Assembly (NCBI GenBank): GCA_021778575.1
Contig: JAJYCH010000127.1
Location: 1 to 9,148 of the forward strand
Length of the DNA: 9,148 nt
DNA from: Planctomycetota bacterium
GTDB lineage: Bacteria > Planctomycetota > Planctomycetia > Isosphaerales > Isosphaeraceae
Reading direction: 5' to 3'
Made by a program: the position numbers and the translations under genes. Below, one piece after another: positions 1 to 5,410 of the stretch. Numbering within the stretch: the first letter of the stretch is position 1; the number at the start of each line of letters is the position of its first letter. The notes beneath the pieces were generated by a model. The model did no database searches, was not told where the DNA came from, and saw nothing but the letters and a program-made list of their open reading frames with translations.

Positions 1-2
1 TC

Positions 3-1100
3 TGGAACACCCGCTCGCAAATCAACTTGCGACTGCTCGCCACCGGCGTCGAGACCCCTGGTCCCGCCTTCTGGGAAGGAAAGATCGATCAGGCCATCGC
101 CCTCCGGCGCGACCTCTTGAAGCTCGACGAATCGACCAACGCCTACCGTGTGATCCACGCCGAGGCCGATGGTCTGAGCGGCCTGATTCTCGACCGGTTC
201 GACGATGTCCTCTCGGCCGAAATCTTCAGCCTGGGGATCTACCAGCGGATCGGCCCGATCCTCGACCGGGTCGCCGCCCGGATCGGCACCAAGCATTTCC
301 GGGTGAATGTCGACGAGCGGATCGCCCTGGCCGAGGACTTCCCCGGCAAGCCCGTCAGCACCGTCAAGCTCCCCCCTCGGGTGACGATCACCGAGAACGG
401 AGTCCGCTTCCGGGTCCAGTTCGCCGGGAGCCACAAGACCGGCTTCTTCTGCGACCAGCGCGACAATCGTCTAGCTCTGACCCGGTTCACCCCGGGTCGG
501 ACGATGCTCGACGTCTGTTCGTACACCGGCGGTTTCGGCCTCTATGCGCTGGTGAAGGGGAATGCGTCGGAGGTCACCTGCGTCGACCTCGACGAGAAGG
601 CGATCGCCCTGGCCAAGGAAAACGCCAACGCCAACCAGGTCCGGCCCAACTTCGTCCATTCCGACGCCTTCGGATACATGCGTCAGATGGGAGTGAACGG
701 CAAGACCTTCGGGGTCGTGGTGCTCGACCCGCCCAAGCTGATCCCTGGCCGGCTCGATATCTCATCCGGCAAGCGCAAGTATTTCGACCTGAACGTCCTG
801 GCGCTCAACTGCGTCGAGCCGGGAGGAATCCTGGTAACGTGCTCCTGCTCGGGACTGTTGCCCGTCGAGGAGTTCGTGATCCTGCTTCGAGCCGCCGCCC
901 GAAAAGCCGGCCGAGCCGTGCAAGTCCTGGCCGTGACGGGAGCGGCGTCCGACCATCCGGTGGGGCTGGAGGCCCTCGAAGGGGCGTACCTGAAAGCGGT
1001 CTGGCTCAGGGTCGGAGACCGAACCTCGTCGCCTTCGATCGCCGATGATCCGACCTTCGACGATGAGCCCGCGGGATCGACCGAGATGGATGAGGAGTGA
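3..1100 (+). CDS. rlmI: RlmI-type class I SAM-dependent 23S rRNA (cytosine-C5) methyltransferase, 5'-truncated
   Basis: The protein methylates cytosine C5 in 23S rRNA using S-adenosylmethionine; in E. coli, RlmI modifies C1962. The frame is open to the left edge, and the codons before the first possible start (TTG at 27) read as the end of the usual N-terminal PUA domain (SQINLRLL), so the true start lies upstream and about 30-40 residues are missing. Counting from position 27, the family hallmarks are TGFFCDQRDNR at 138-148, SAM motif I (LDVCSYTGGFG, 161-171), the acidic loop VDLD at 186-189, the LDPPK motif around 233-237, and TCSCS at 271-275, which holds the catalytic cysteine region. After the normal family end (AVWLRV) there is an extra acidic, Ser/Asp/Glu-rich tail of about 28 residues. 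The gene appears to stand alone; 79 bases separate it from the toxin gene. The family call is secure; the exact target base is inferred. Confidence 0.9.
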   Translation, partial: WNTRSQINLRLLATGVETPGPAFWEGKIDQAIALRRDLLKLDESTNAYRVIHAEADGLSGLILDRFDDVLSAEIFSLGIYQRIGPILDRVAARIGTKHFRVNVDERIALAEDFPGKPVSTVKLPPRVTITENGVRFRVQFAGSHKTGFFCDQRDNRLALTRFTPGRTMLDVCSYTGGFGLYALVKGNASEVTCVDLDEKAIALAKENANANQVRPNFVHSDAFGYMRQMGVNGKTFGVVVLDPPKLIPGRLDISSGKRKYFDLNVLALNCVEPGGILVTCSCSGLLPVEEFVILLRAAARKAGRAVQVLAVTGAASDHPVGLEALEGAYLKAVWLRVGDRTSSPSIADDPTFDDEPAGSTEMDEE

Positions 1101-1179
1101 CACTGCGGGGTGAGCCTCGGGCAACCTATGATGGAACATTGTCTCGGCGATCGATCGTCTGAGTACGGAGCCCGCCGTT

Positions 1180-1461
1180 GTGCATGTGATCTCCCGAAAA
1201 GCTCTCCTGAAGTTTGGGGATATTCATGCGGACGCGGTCGAGCCGCTGGACCGCTGGTATCGTATCGCCAAGAAGGCGACATGGATCAACTTCGGCGAAT
1301 TGAGATCTGATTTTCGTTCCGCCGCTCAGGTGGGCATTCACACGATCTTCAACATCGGCGGAAATAAATTCCGGTTGGTCGCAGTGATTTATTACAGCAA
1401 CCAGGTACTCCTTGTTCGTGGGGTCTACACTCACGGAGAATACGATGATCTCGAACTCTGA
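1180..1461 (+). CDS. higB: HigB-family type II toxin (mRNA interferase)
   Basis: This 93-residue protein matches the HigB toxin family (HigB_toxin, PF09907), RelE-fold endonucleases that cut mRNA, usually on the ribosome. Recognisable blocks are the N-terminal HVISRKAL, the WYRIAKKA segment at 26-33, the core NIGGNKFRLV at 58-67 and the C-terminal VYTHGEYD at 82-89. Length and motif order are typical, so it looks full length and intact. Translation most likely starts at GTG 1180, with GGAG at 1167-1170 nine bases upstream. The toxin gene comes first and overlaps its antitoxin by 17 bases, the usual toxin-first order of higBA pairs. A 10-base perfect palindrome, CGATCGATCG (1148-1157), lies 22 bases before the start and could be an operator, although the partner antitoxin lacks a DNA-binding domain. 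Toxicity is inferred from the family. Confidence 0.85.
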   Translation: MHVISRKALLKFGDIHADAVEPLDRWYRIAKKATWINFGELRSDFRSAAQVGIHTIFNIGGNKFRLVAVIYYSNQVLLVRGVYTHGEYDDLEL

Positions 1462-1702
1462 CGCGGAAATCTCCGTCGGCGAGCCGACCGAGGCTTACCT
1501 CGACCTGGTCCGGGCTTTTCCGCTCCGGCCGATCCAGTCGGACGAGGAACACGATCGGGCCATCGAGATTGTCAACGGGATCGCGGATCGCAAGGGACGG
1601 ACCCTCCCTGGCGAACACGACTATTTCCTCGTGCTCTGCTTCCTCATCGAGCGATACGAAACCGAAATCTACGGTGAGCCGAAAGACGAGGACGTCGAGT
1701 GA
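1445..1702 (+). CDS. HigA-like antitoxin lacking the helix-turn-helix domain
   Basis: This 85-residue acidic protein is the likely antitoxin of the preceding HigB toxin. The segment AYLDLVRAFPLRPI (17-30), followed by an acidic helix (SDEEHDRAIEIV) and a second helix (HDYFLVLCFLIERYE), matches the N-terminal toxin-facing part of HigA-type antitoxins. HigA proteins normally continue into a helix-turn-helix domain of about 50 residues that represses the operon. Here the chain ends with an acidic tail (EPKDEDVE), so it probably binds the toxin but not DNA. I chose ATG 1445 because GGAG (1435-1438) lies six bases upstream; a TTG at 1412 is possible but less likely. The start lies inside the toxin gene, which suggests translational coupling. 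A short repeat-like sequence begins four bases after the stop codon, so loss of the C-terminal domain by rearrangement is possible. The natural alternative is a family variant without the domain. Confidence 0.7.
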   Translation: MISNSDAEISVGEPTEAYLDLVRAFPLRPIQSDEEHDRAIEIVNGIADRKGRTLPGEHDYFLVLCFLIERYETEIYGEPKDEDVE

Positions 1703-1923
1703 GACGTAGGGTGGCGTCGATCAAAACATCGGCAGGGCAAGCCCTAGCCTACAGTCTCGGATGCTCGCGGGCACACGAGAAAATGAGGCATGACAATATC
1801 GCGAGGCGTAACCGGAACCGTAAAATGTAGGGGCCGCCGCTCGGACCATCCCCCCCGCTCAACAACGACCGTCCATCTCAAAATCGCGGCCCGCACGGCT
1901 GACCCGACAGGCTGTCAGAAAGA
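1703..1923. other. Intergenic spacer between convergent antitoxin and membrane protein genes
   Basis: This 221-base spacer lies between the stop codons of the antitoxin gene (plus strand) and the downstream membrane gene copy (minus strand). Apart from the repeat-like element at its left end it has no convincing gene. A weak inverted repeat, CTGAC/GTCAG (about 1899-1918), could act in termination of the minus-strand transcript, but it has no clear U-tract. Confidence 0.4.
1706..1752. repeat. 47-bp repeat-like element with GTAGG/CCTAC ends
   Basis: The sequence starts with GTAGG and ends with CCTAC, giving short inverted ends, and holds an internal hairpin (AGGG-CAAG-CCCT). Its right part (GATCA, then CAGG, then CCTAGCCTACA) recurs in degenerate form at 3134-3165, and a CAGCCTACGG fragment lies at 2521-2530. 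All three sit at the edges of the duplicated membrane genes. It could be a small palindromic dispersed element; family membership cannot be settled from this window alone. Confidence 0.35.
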
Positions 1924-2415
1924 TCAGGTGGCAAGCGTCGAGAGATAAAGAGCGATCCAGCACCATCCCACAACCCGCCCGAGCCGTTCGCGCCAATCCG
2001 TCGAGCGATTCCAACGACCTCCCAGAGCGACTAAAACCCAGACCGGTACGATCGACAAGGCGACGAATGTGACCAGCCAGGATAGTCCGATATAGAACGG
2101 ACGGGTCAAGAAGGAATGTTTCGGATCGAGAAACGCCTCGATGCTCATCGTCGAAAAGTGAACGATGGTCACGCAAGCCGTCGCGCAGACCGCTCCAAAT
2201 CCCGGAGTTCCAGTCAGTTCTCGGATTGGCGACGTTGGCTGGCGAAGCTGAAGAAACAAGAGGGTGAACGACCAGACCATCAGCATTGGGCTGAAGCTGA
2301 ACAGATTCAGTTGAACGTTGTCAGATGGATTACCGCCAACGGGCACGCTGCTGGCACTCTGGAAAAACAATCGCATCAAGGCCATGCCCACCGCCGAGGC
2401 GGCGATCAGGATCAT
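1924..2415 (-). CDS. Small multi-pass membrane protein, downstream tandem copy with altered start
   Basis: The protein is a paralogue of the product of the next gene upstream on the same strand (2551-3087), with about 25 differences in roughly 160 aligned residues by eye and no indels. It has four or five hydrophobic segments: the N-terminal MILIAASAVGMAL helix, the SPMLMVW...LLFL helix, the GAVCATACVTIVHF helix, the SIVPVWVLVAL helix and a weak C-terminal one. No catalytic motif is visible and I do not recognise a named family. The copy-2 start (MDRRRFSLAHG) aligns here to ATA at 2446-2448, with a good GGAGG (2458-2462) nine bases before it. Either ATA is used, giving 174 residues, or translation begins at ATG 2415 as annotated, giving 163 residues without the basic N-terminus and with no clear ribosome binding site. 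It may be an expressed variant or an early pseudogene. Confidence 0.65.
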   Translation of the reverse strand: MILIAASAVGMALMRLFFQSASSVPVGGNPSDNVQLNLFSFSPMLMVWSFTLLFLQLRQPTSPIRELTGTPGFGAVCATACVTIVHFSTMSIEAFLDPKHSFLTRPFYIGLSWLVTFVALSIVPVWVLVALGGRWNRSTDWRERLGRVVGWCWIALYLSTLAT

Positions 2416-2450
2416 CCCATCGCCAAGCGAGAAACGACGGCGATCTATGC
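1936..2450 (-). repeat. Tandem direct repeat, unit 1 (downstream copy)
   Basis: This segment aligns without net insertion or deletion to 2575-3089, at a constant offset of 639 bases. Perfect-identity tracts include 2151-2211 with 2790-2850 (61 bases) and 2348-2418 with 2987-3057 (71 bases). Between them similarity drops, most strongly in the region encoding the fourth membrane helix. Confidence 0.9.
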
Positions 2451-2457
2451 GAGAACC

Positions 2458-2462
2458 CCTCC
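2458..2462 (-). promoter_or_regulatory. Shine-Dalgarno site before the ATA codon of the downstream copy
   Basis: On the minus strand this reads GGAGG. It sits nine bases before the ATA (2448) that replaces the ATG of the sister copy and about 42 bases before the first in-frame ATG (2415). Its position supports 2448 as the ancestral, and perhaps still used, start. Confidence 0.5.
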
Positions 2463-2550
2463 GATTAAAGCAAGTAGACCGATTCTCGACTCGGCTCTGA
2501 GCGATGGCTGGTCCAGGACGCAGCCTACGGTCCTGCGAATCAATGCGCGA

Positions 2551-3087
2551 TCATGAGAAGTATCGCGCGACATCCGTCGAGAGATTGAGGACGATCCAGG
2601 ACCAGCCCACAACTCGCCCGAGCCGTTCGCGCCAGTCCATCGAGCGATTCCAACGACCTCCCAGAGCGACCAGGAGCCAGACCGGTACGATCGACAAGGT
2701 CACGAATGGGACCATCGAGGAAAACAGGATGAAGAACGGTTCCGCCAAGAAGGAATGTTTCGGGTCGAGAATCGCCTCGATACCCATCCTCGAAAAGTGA
2801 ACGATGGTCACGCAAGCCGTCGCGCAGACCGCTCCAAATCCCGGAGTTCCGGCCAGCTCTCGGATTGGCGACCTTGGCTGGCGAAGCTGAAGAAACAAGA
2901 GGGTGATCGACCAGACCATCAACATTGGACTGAAGCTGAATAGATTCAGTTGAGCGTTGTAAAATGGATTACCGCCGACGGATACCCTGCTGGCACTCTG
3001 GAAAAACAATCGCATCAAGGCCATGCCCACCGCCGAGGCGGCGATCAGGATCATCCCGTGGGCGAGCGAGAAACGACGGCGATCCAT
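2551..3087 (-). CDS. Small multi-pass membrane protein, upstream tandem copy
   Basis: This 178-residue integral membrane protein has a short basic N-terminus (MDRRRFSLAHG) followed by hydrophobic segments at about 10-29, 47-67, 81-99, 115-142 and a weaker one at 158-170. By the positive-inside rule the N-terminus is probably cytoplasmic. Loops carry basic or charged motifs (QLRQPRSPIREL and GGRWNRSMDWRERLGR). I see no catalytic motif, transporter signature or lipobox, and I do not recognise a named family; short membrane proteins of this general style are common in planctomycetes. The start is ATG 3087, with AAGGA (3093-3097) five bases upstream. It is the intact member of a tandem pair and is transcribed divergently from the DtxR-type regulator across 159 bases, so regulation by that repressor is possible but unproven. 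The frame stays open for 45 codons after its TGA and continues into the downstream copy. Confidence 0.75.
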   Translation of the reverse strand: MDRRRFSLAHGMILIAASAVGMALMRLFFQSASRVSVGGNPFYNAQLNLFSFSPMLMVWSITLLFLQLRQPRSPIRELAGTPGFGAVCATACVTIVHFSRMGIEAILDPKHSFLAEPFFILFSSMVPFVTLSIVPVWLLVALGGRWNRSMDWRERLGRVVGWSWIVLNLSTDVARYFS

Positions 3088-3089
3088 GA
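2575..3089 (-). repeat. Tandem direct repeat, unit 2 (upstream copy)
   Basis: Partner of 1936-2450 at a 639-base offset. Weaker similarity continues about 80 bases upstream of both genes (shared GTAGGCT and CCTGGA on the minus strand), so the duplicated unit probably included the promoter-proximal region as well as the gene. Confidence 0.9.
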
Positions 3090-3133
3090 TGATCCTTCGG
3101 AATCGAACAAGTGGTCAATCAGGCCCGTCGCTT

Positions 3134-3165
3134 GATCAGCGTCTCCAGGCCAATCCTAGCCTACA
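3134..3165. repeat. Degenerate copy of the CCTAGCCTACA element
   Basis: GATCA, CAGG and CCTAGCCTACA occur in the same order and at similar spacing as in the element at 1706-1752. The 11-base core is identical at 1743-1753 and 3155-3165. It lies at the outer edge of the duplicated membrane gene region. Confidence 0.35.
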
Positions 3166-3201
3166 AGATTCCCTCTCGGTCGGGTAAGATAAAAGCCCGA
3201 G

Positions 3202-3220
3202 CCGCCGGTTAGGCCGGTCG
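3202..3220. promoter_or_regulatory. Inverted repeat in the divergent spacer upstream of the DtxR-type regulator
   Basis: The two arms, CCGCCGG and CCGGTCGG, pair as 3 + 4 base pairs with one bulged T around the loop TTAGG. The site lies 27 bases before the TTG start of the regulator and in the spacer shared with the membrane gene. It could be an operator for the repressor or only a GC-rich hairpin; it does not clearly match a DtxR or MntR box. Confidence 0.25.
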
Positions 3221-3246
3221 GACTATTCCAGCCCAGGGGCCGTCCG

Positions 3247-3924
3247 TTGCCGAGCTTGACCGTCGAGAATTACCTCAAGGCCATCTACCTGATCGCCAGC
3301 CGTCGGGGAGAAACCGAGGCCGTGGCGACCGGTGAACTGGCGCAGGCGCTCAGCGTCTCGCCGGGGACGGTGACCGGGATGCTCAAGACCCTTTCCGAAG
3401 GGGATCTGGCCACTTATACCCCTTATGAAGGGGCGAGGCTCACCGCTTCGGGGCGACGGCTGGCCTTGAAGGTGCTGCGGCGGCACCGATTGCTCGAACT
3501 GTTCCTCGCCCAGACCTTGAAGATGACCTGGGACGAGGTCCACGAGGAAGCCGAGCACATGGAGCACTCGGCGTCCGATCGCCTGATCGACCGGATCGAC
3601 GATTTTCTCGGCAATCCGGCCGTCGACCCTCATGGCGACCCGATCCCCCGGCCCGATGGATCGCTGACCGAGCCGCTGGGCCTGCCCCTGGCTCAGCTTG
3701 GTCGAGGGGCCCGGTTCCGGGTGATCCGGGTGGTCGAGCAAGACCCGGCGTTTCTACGATATCTGACCGAGTGCGGGCTCGACCTGGGGGCAGAAGGCAT
3801 CTTGACCGAGAACCGGCCCGAGGCCGGTATCCTGGCCTTTCGCCTCCGCGATCGCGACGCCGCGCTCGGGTTCGAGGCGGCGGGCAAGATCCTGGTCGCT
3901 CGCCAGGTCGACGACGTCGGCTGA
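3247..3924 (+). CDS. DtxR/MntR-family metal-dependent transcriptional repressor
   Basis: Proteins of this family sense Fe(II) or Mn(II) and repress metal uptake genes when metal is bound. The 225 residues have the full architecture: a winged helix-turn-helix (about 5-60, including LAQALSVSPGTVTGMLKTL), a dimerisation and metal-binding helix region (about 70-120), the PHGDPIPRPDG linker (128-138), and a C-terminal FeoA/SH3-like domain (about 145-220). Metal ligands H80, E84, E106 and H107 are present. E103 sits where DtxR has Cys102, as in MntR (Glu99). The usual N-terminal ligand (Asp8 in MntR, Met10 in DtxR) is Asn8 here, and MntR Glu11 is Lys11. The start is TTG 3247, with AGGGG (3235-3239) seven bases upstream; TTG 3256 is an alternative. 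No metal transporter gene is adjacent in this window. Its targets are unknown. Confidence 0.88.
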   Translation: MPSLTVENYLKAIYLIASRRGETEAVATGELAQALSVSPGTVTGMLKTLSEGDLATYTPYEGARLTASGRRLALKVLRRHRLLELFLAQTLKMTWDEVHEEAEHMEHSASDRLIDRIDDFLGNPAVDPHGDPIPRPDGSLTEPLGLPLAQLGRGARFRVIRVVEQDPAFLRYLTECGLDLGAEGILTENRPEAGILAFRLRDRDAALGFEAAGKILVARQVDDVG

Positions 3925-3942
3925 GGACTCGCCCCGGCTCTT

Positions 3943-4698
3943 TTACAAGGTCACACCCTGATAGATGTCAAGCGGGTTGCCGATCCCGCTGATGAAGATC
4001 GACGCGTTGACCTTGATGGTCGCCTTGTTGCCGTGATAGATGATACTCACGGTTCCGGTGCCGACCGCGCTGGCATAGATCCCGCCCGAGCCTCCGCCGC
4101 CGTTGAGCGTCAGGTTGAACAAGGTGGGCCGCCCCTGGCTGTCGACGTTGGTCGGACTGCCGGTCAGATTGGCGAGAATCACCCCGCCGCTCTGGGTGCT
4201 CCGGTCGGACATCGAGAGGGTGCCGGTCGTGGCGGTGGCGGTCTCGGTGATGGTTGATCCGGGGTTGGTCGGATCGGGGAAGGTGATCGGGTTCGGGTTG
4301 GGCGTATAGATCCGGACCTGCGCCGTGCCGTGGAGGAAGCCGGTCGAGGTTCCCGGAGCCAGAATGTAATACTGCCGCGCCTGGTCAAGCAGGCGAGGTG
4401 CTTCGCGGATGACCTTGCCGGTGAAAGTGGCGTGGAAGGCCTGCCGCTTCAGTTCGTTCGCCCGGGGTGGGGCAATGTCCGTGGTGATTCCACTGCCACC
4501 GCTATTGTTGTTGTAATAGAGCCCGGTGGCGGGGTCAAAGGTTAACTGGTTGACGCTGGTCACCGCCGGAACGTAAGTGGCCGCCGACACCCGAGCTGCG
4601 GTCGAAGGGTTCCAGCCGGGCGAGTTGATCAACGGAGCAATGGAGAGGAGATCCCGCGATTCGAGGCAATCCATCCTCAGATCCCGACGTCGGCCCAT
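3943..4698 (-). CDS. Secreted protein with the planctomycete N-terminal LESRDLLS motif
   Basis: This 251-residue protein begins MGRRRDLRMDCLESRDLLS. The basic start followed by L-E-S-R-D-L-L-S (12-19) is the planctomycete extracellular motif (as in PF07595) found at the N-termini of exported proteins in this phylum. The rest is rich in Gly, Ser, Thr and Asn with alternating beta-type hydrophobics, including a NGGGGSGG stretch and a Thr/Ala-rich segment, and has no enzyme motif I can see. An extracellular or envelope beta-rich domain is a reasonable inference; its function is unknown. The start is ATG 4698, backed by a perfect AAGGAGG six bases upstream; the frame stays open further upstream but that part is not convincing. 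Its stop lies 18 bases from the stop of the convergent DtxR-type gene. It is divergent from a second, short protein carrying the same kind of motif. Confidence 0.8.
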   Translation of the reverse strand: MGRRRDLRMDCLESRDLLSIAPLINSPGWNPSTAARVSAATYVPAVTSVNQLTFDPATGLYYNNNSGGSGITTDIAPPRANELKRQAFHATFTGKVIREAPRLLDQARQYYILAPGTSTGFLHGTAQVRIYTPNPNPITFPDPTNPGSTITETATATTGTLSMSDRSTQSGGVILANLTGSPTNVDSQGRPTLFNLTLNGGGGSGGIYASAVGTGTVSIIYHGNKATIKVNASIFISGIGNPLDIYQGVTL

Positions 4699-5106
4699 GA
4701 CCTGCCTCCTTGGATTCGCCCCAACGATTCGAGACTGGCCAGTTCCACGTCTCGGTCGATGGAGGAGCGAACCTCCCACGCCTACCGTTAAAATATCTGA
4801 CCGTCGTCTTGCTTGTATTTCGTCCATTCGTCCGCCGGAGCCGGTGCGAAAGCGATCGGTTGCCGACCGGTTCGCAAGCAAATTCGATCCTGGGCGAAAG
4901 ATCGCGATAACCGGCAGAGGTGGTGGACTGGACTCCGCCGAAGTTGGAAATCTCGTTCCCCTCGGCTTCGTGCCAAAATCGAGAGGTTCACCCTCGACAG
5001 GATCAAATACTTGAGAAAAAAGTGATCACTCGGTCCAAATTTACCGATCTTAACGATTGAAGCAGGAACTCCTCGATCAGTCCCTCTCGGAAGGAGTCCG
5101 TGAGCG
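4699..5106. other. 408-bp divergent promoter region between two motif-bearing exported protein genes
   Basis: No convincing gene occupies this spacer. On the minus side it holds the AAGGAGG ribosome binding site of the 251-residue protein; on the plus side AAGGAG at 5091-5096 serves the 94-residue protein. The stretch from about 5001 to 5060 is clearly richer in A and T than its surroundings and includes TTGAGA (5011-5016) and a perfect palindrome just after it, so a plus-strand promoter there is plausible, but no good -10 match follows. Confidence 0.45.
5021..5030. promoter_or_regulatory. 10-bp perfect palindrome AGTGATCACT, candidate operator
   Basis: The site lies in the A/T-richer part of the divergent spacer, 77 bases before the ATG at 5107 and ten bases downstream of the TTGAGA start. 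A dimeric regulator could bind it. No regulator is identified, and a 10-base palindrome can occur by chance. Confidence 0.25.
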
Positions 5107-5391
5107 ATGTCCAGACGACGCTCTTTTGTGCCGGGCCAACTCACCGAAAGTTCGCTCGAAACGCGAGTGGTACTCTCGACCTTCGGCGACATTGGCAATT
5201 GGTTCAGCAGCCAGTACAACCATGTCAAGCAAGACCTCGGCATCACCCACAAGGCCAAGTCGCATCCGGTGTCGACCAAGACGATCTCTCCGATCCTGCA
5301 AATGATCGGGCATCCCGGCAACCCGGCCCCGGCGAGTAGTTTTCTCCATGTCGCCCACCCCAAGGTGGTCCATCCCGCGAGGATGAAGTAA
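5107..5391 (+). CDS. Short protein with a planctomycete export-like motif
   Basis: This 94-residue protein begins MSRRRSFVPGQLTESSLETR and continues VVLS; the segment SLETRVVLS (16-24) is a variant of the planctomycete L-E-x-R-x-L-L-S N-terminal motif. Beyond it are a polar stretch (FGDIGNWFSSQYNHVKQDLG) and a His/Lys/Pro-rich C-terminus ending in ARMK. No domain is recognisable, and most proteins with this motif are much larger, so this may be a minimal exported protein or a remnant of a longer one. The start is ATG 5107, with AAGGAG (5091-5096) ten bases upstream. It is divergent from the 251-residue motif-bearing gene and convergent with the glycine oxidase gene, whose stop lies 19 bases away. 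The coding call is supported by the ribosome binding site and motif, with unknown function. Confidence 0.65.
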   Translation: MSRRRSFVPGQLTESSLETRVVLSTFGDIGNWFSSQYNHVKQDLGITHKAKSHPVSTKTISPILQMIGHPGNPAPASSFLHVAHPKVVHPARMK

Positions 5392-5410
5392 AACGATTCG
5401 ATTCCAGACT

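Noticed and set aside
683..1282. 199-codon minus-strand frame over the methyltransferase gene
   Set aside because: It is antisense to a clearly recognised enzyme with all its motifs; the translated product is Ser/Arg/Pro-rich without domain features.
2551..2553. TGA between the membrane gene copies as a selenocysteine codon
   Set aside because: No downstream stem-loop of the required type is evident, the codon is not flanked by a redox motif, and the product ends at a plausible length there.
2116..2800. Plus-strand open frames across the tandem membrane genes
   Set aside because: Both copies give similar Arg/Ser-rich mirror products only because the DNA is duplicated. The minus-strand products have clear membrane helices and ribosome binding sites, so these are shadows.
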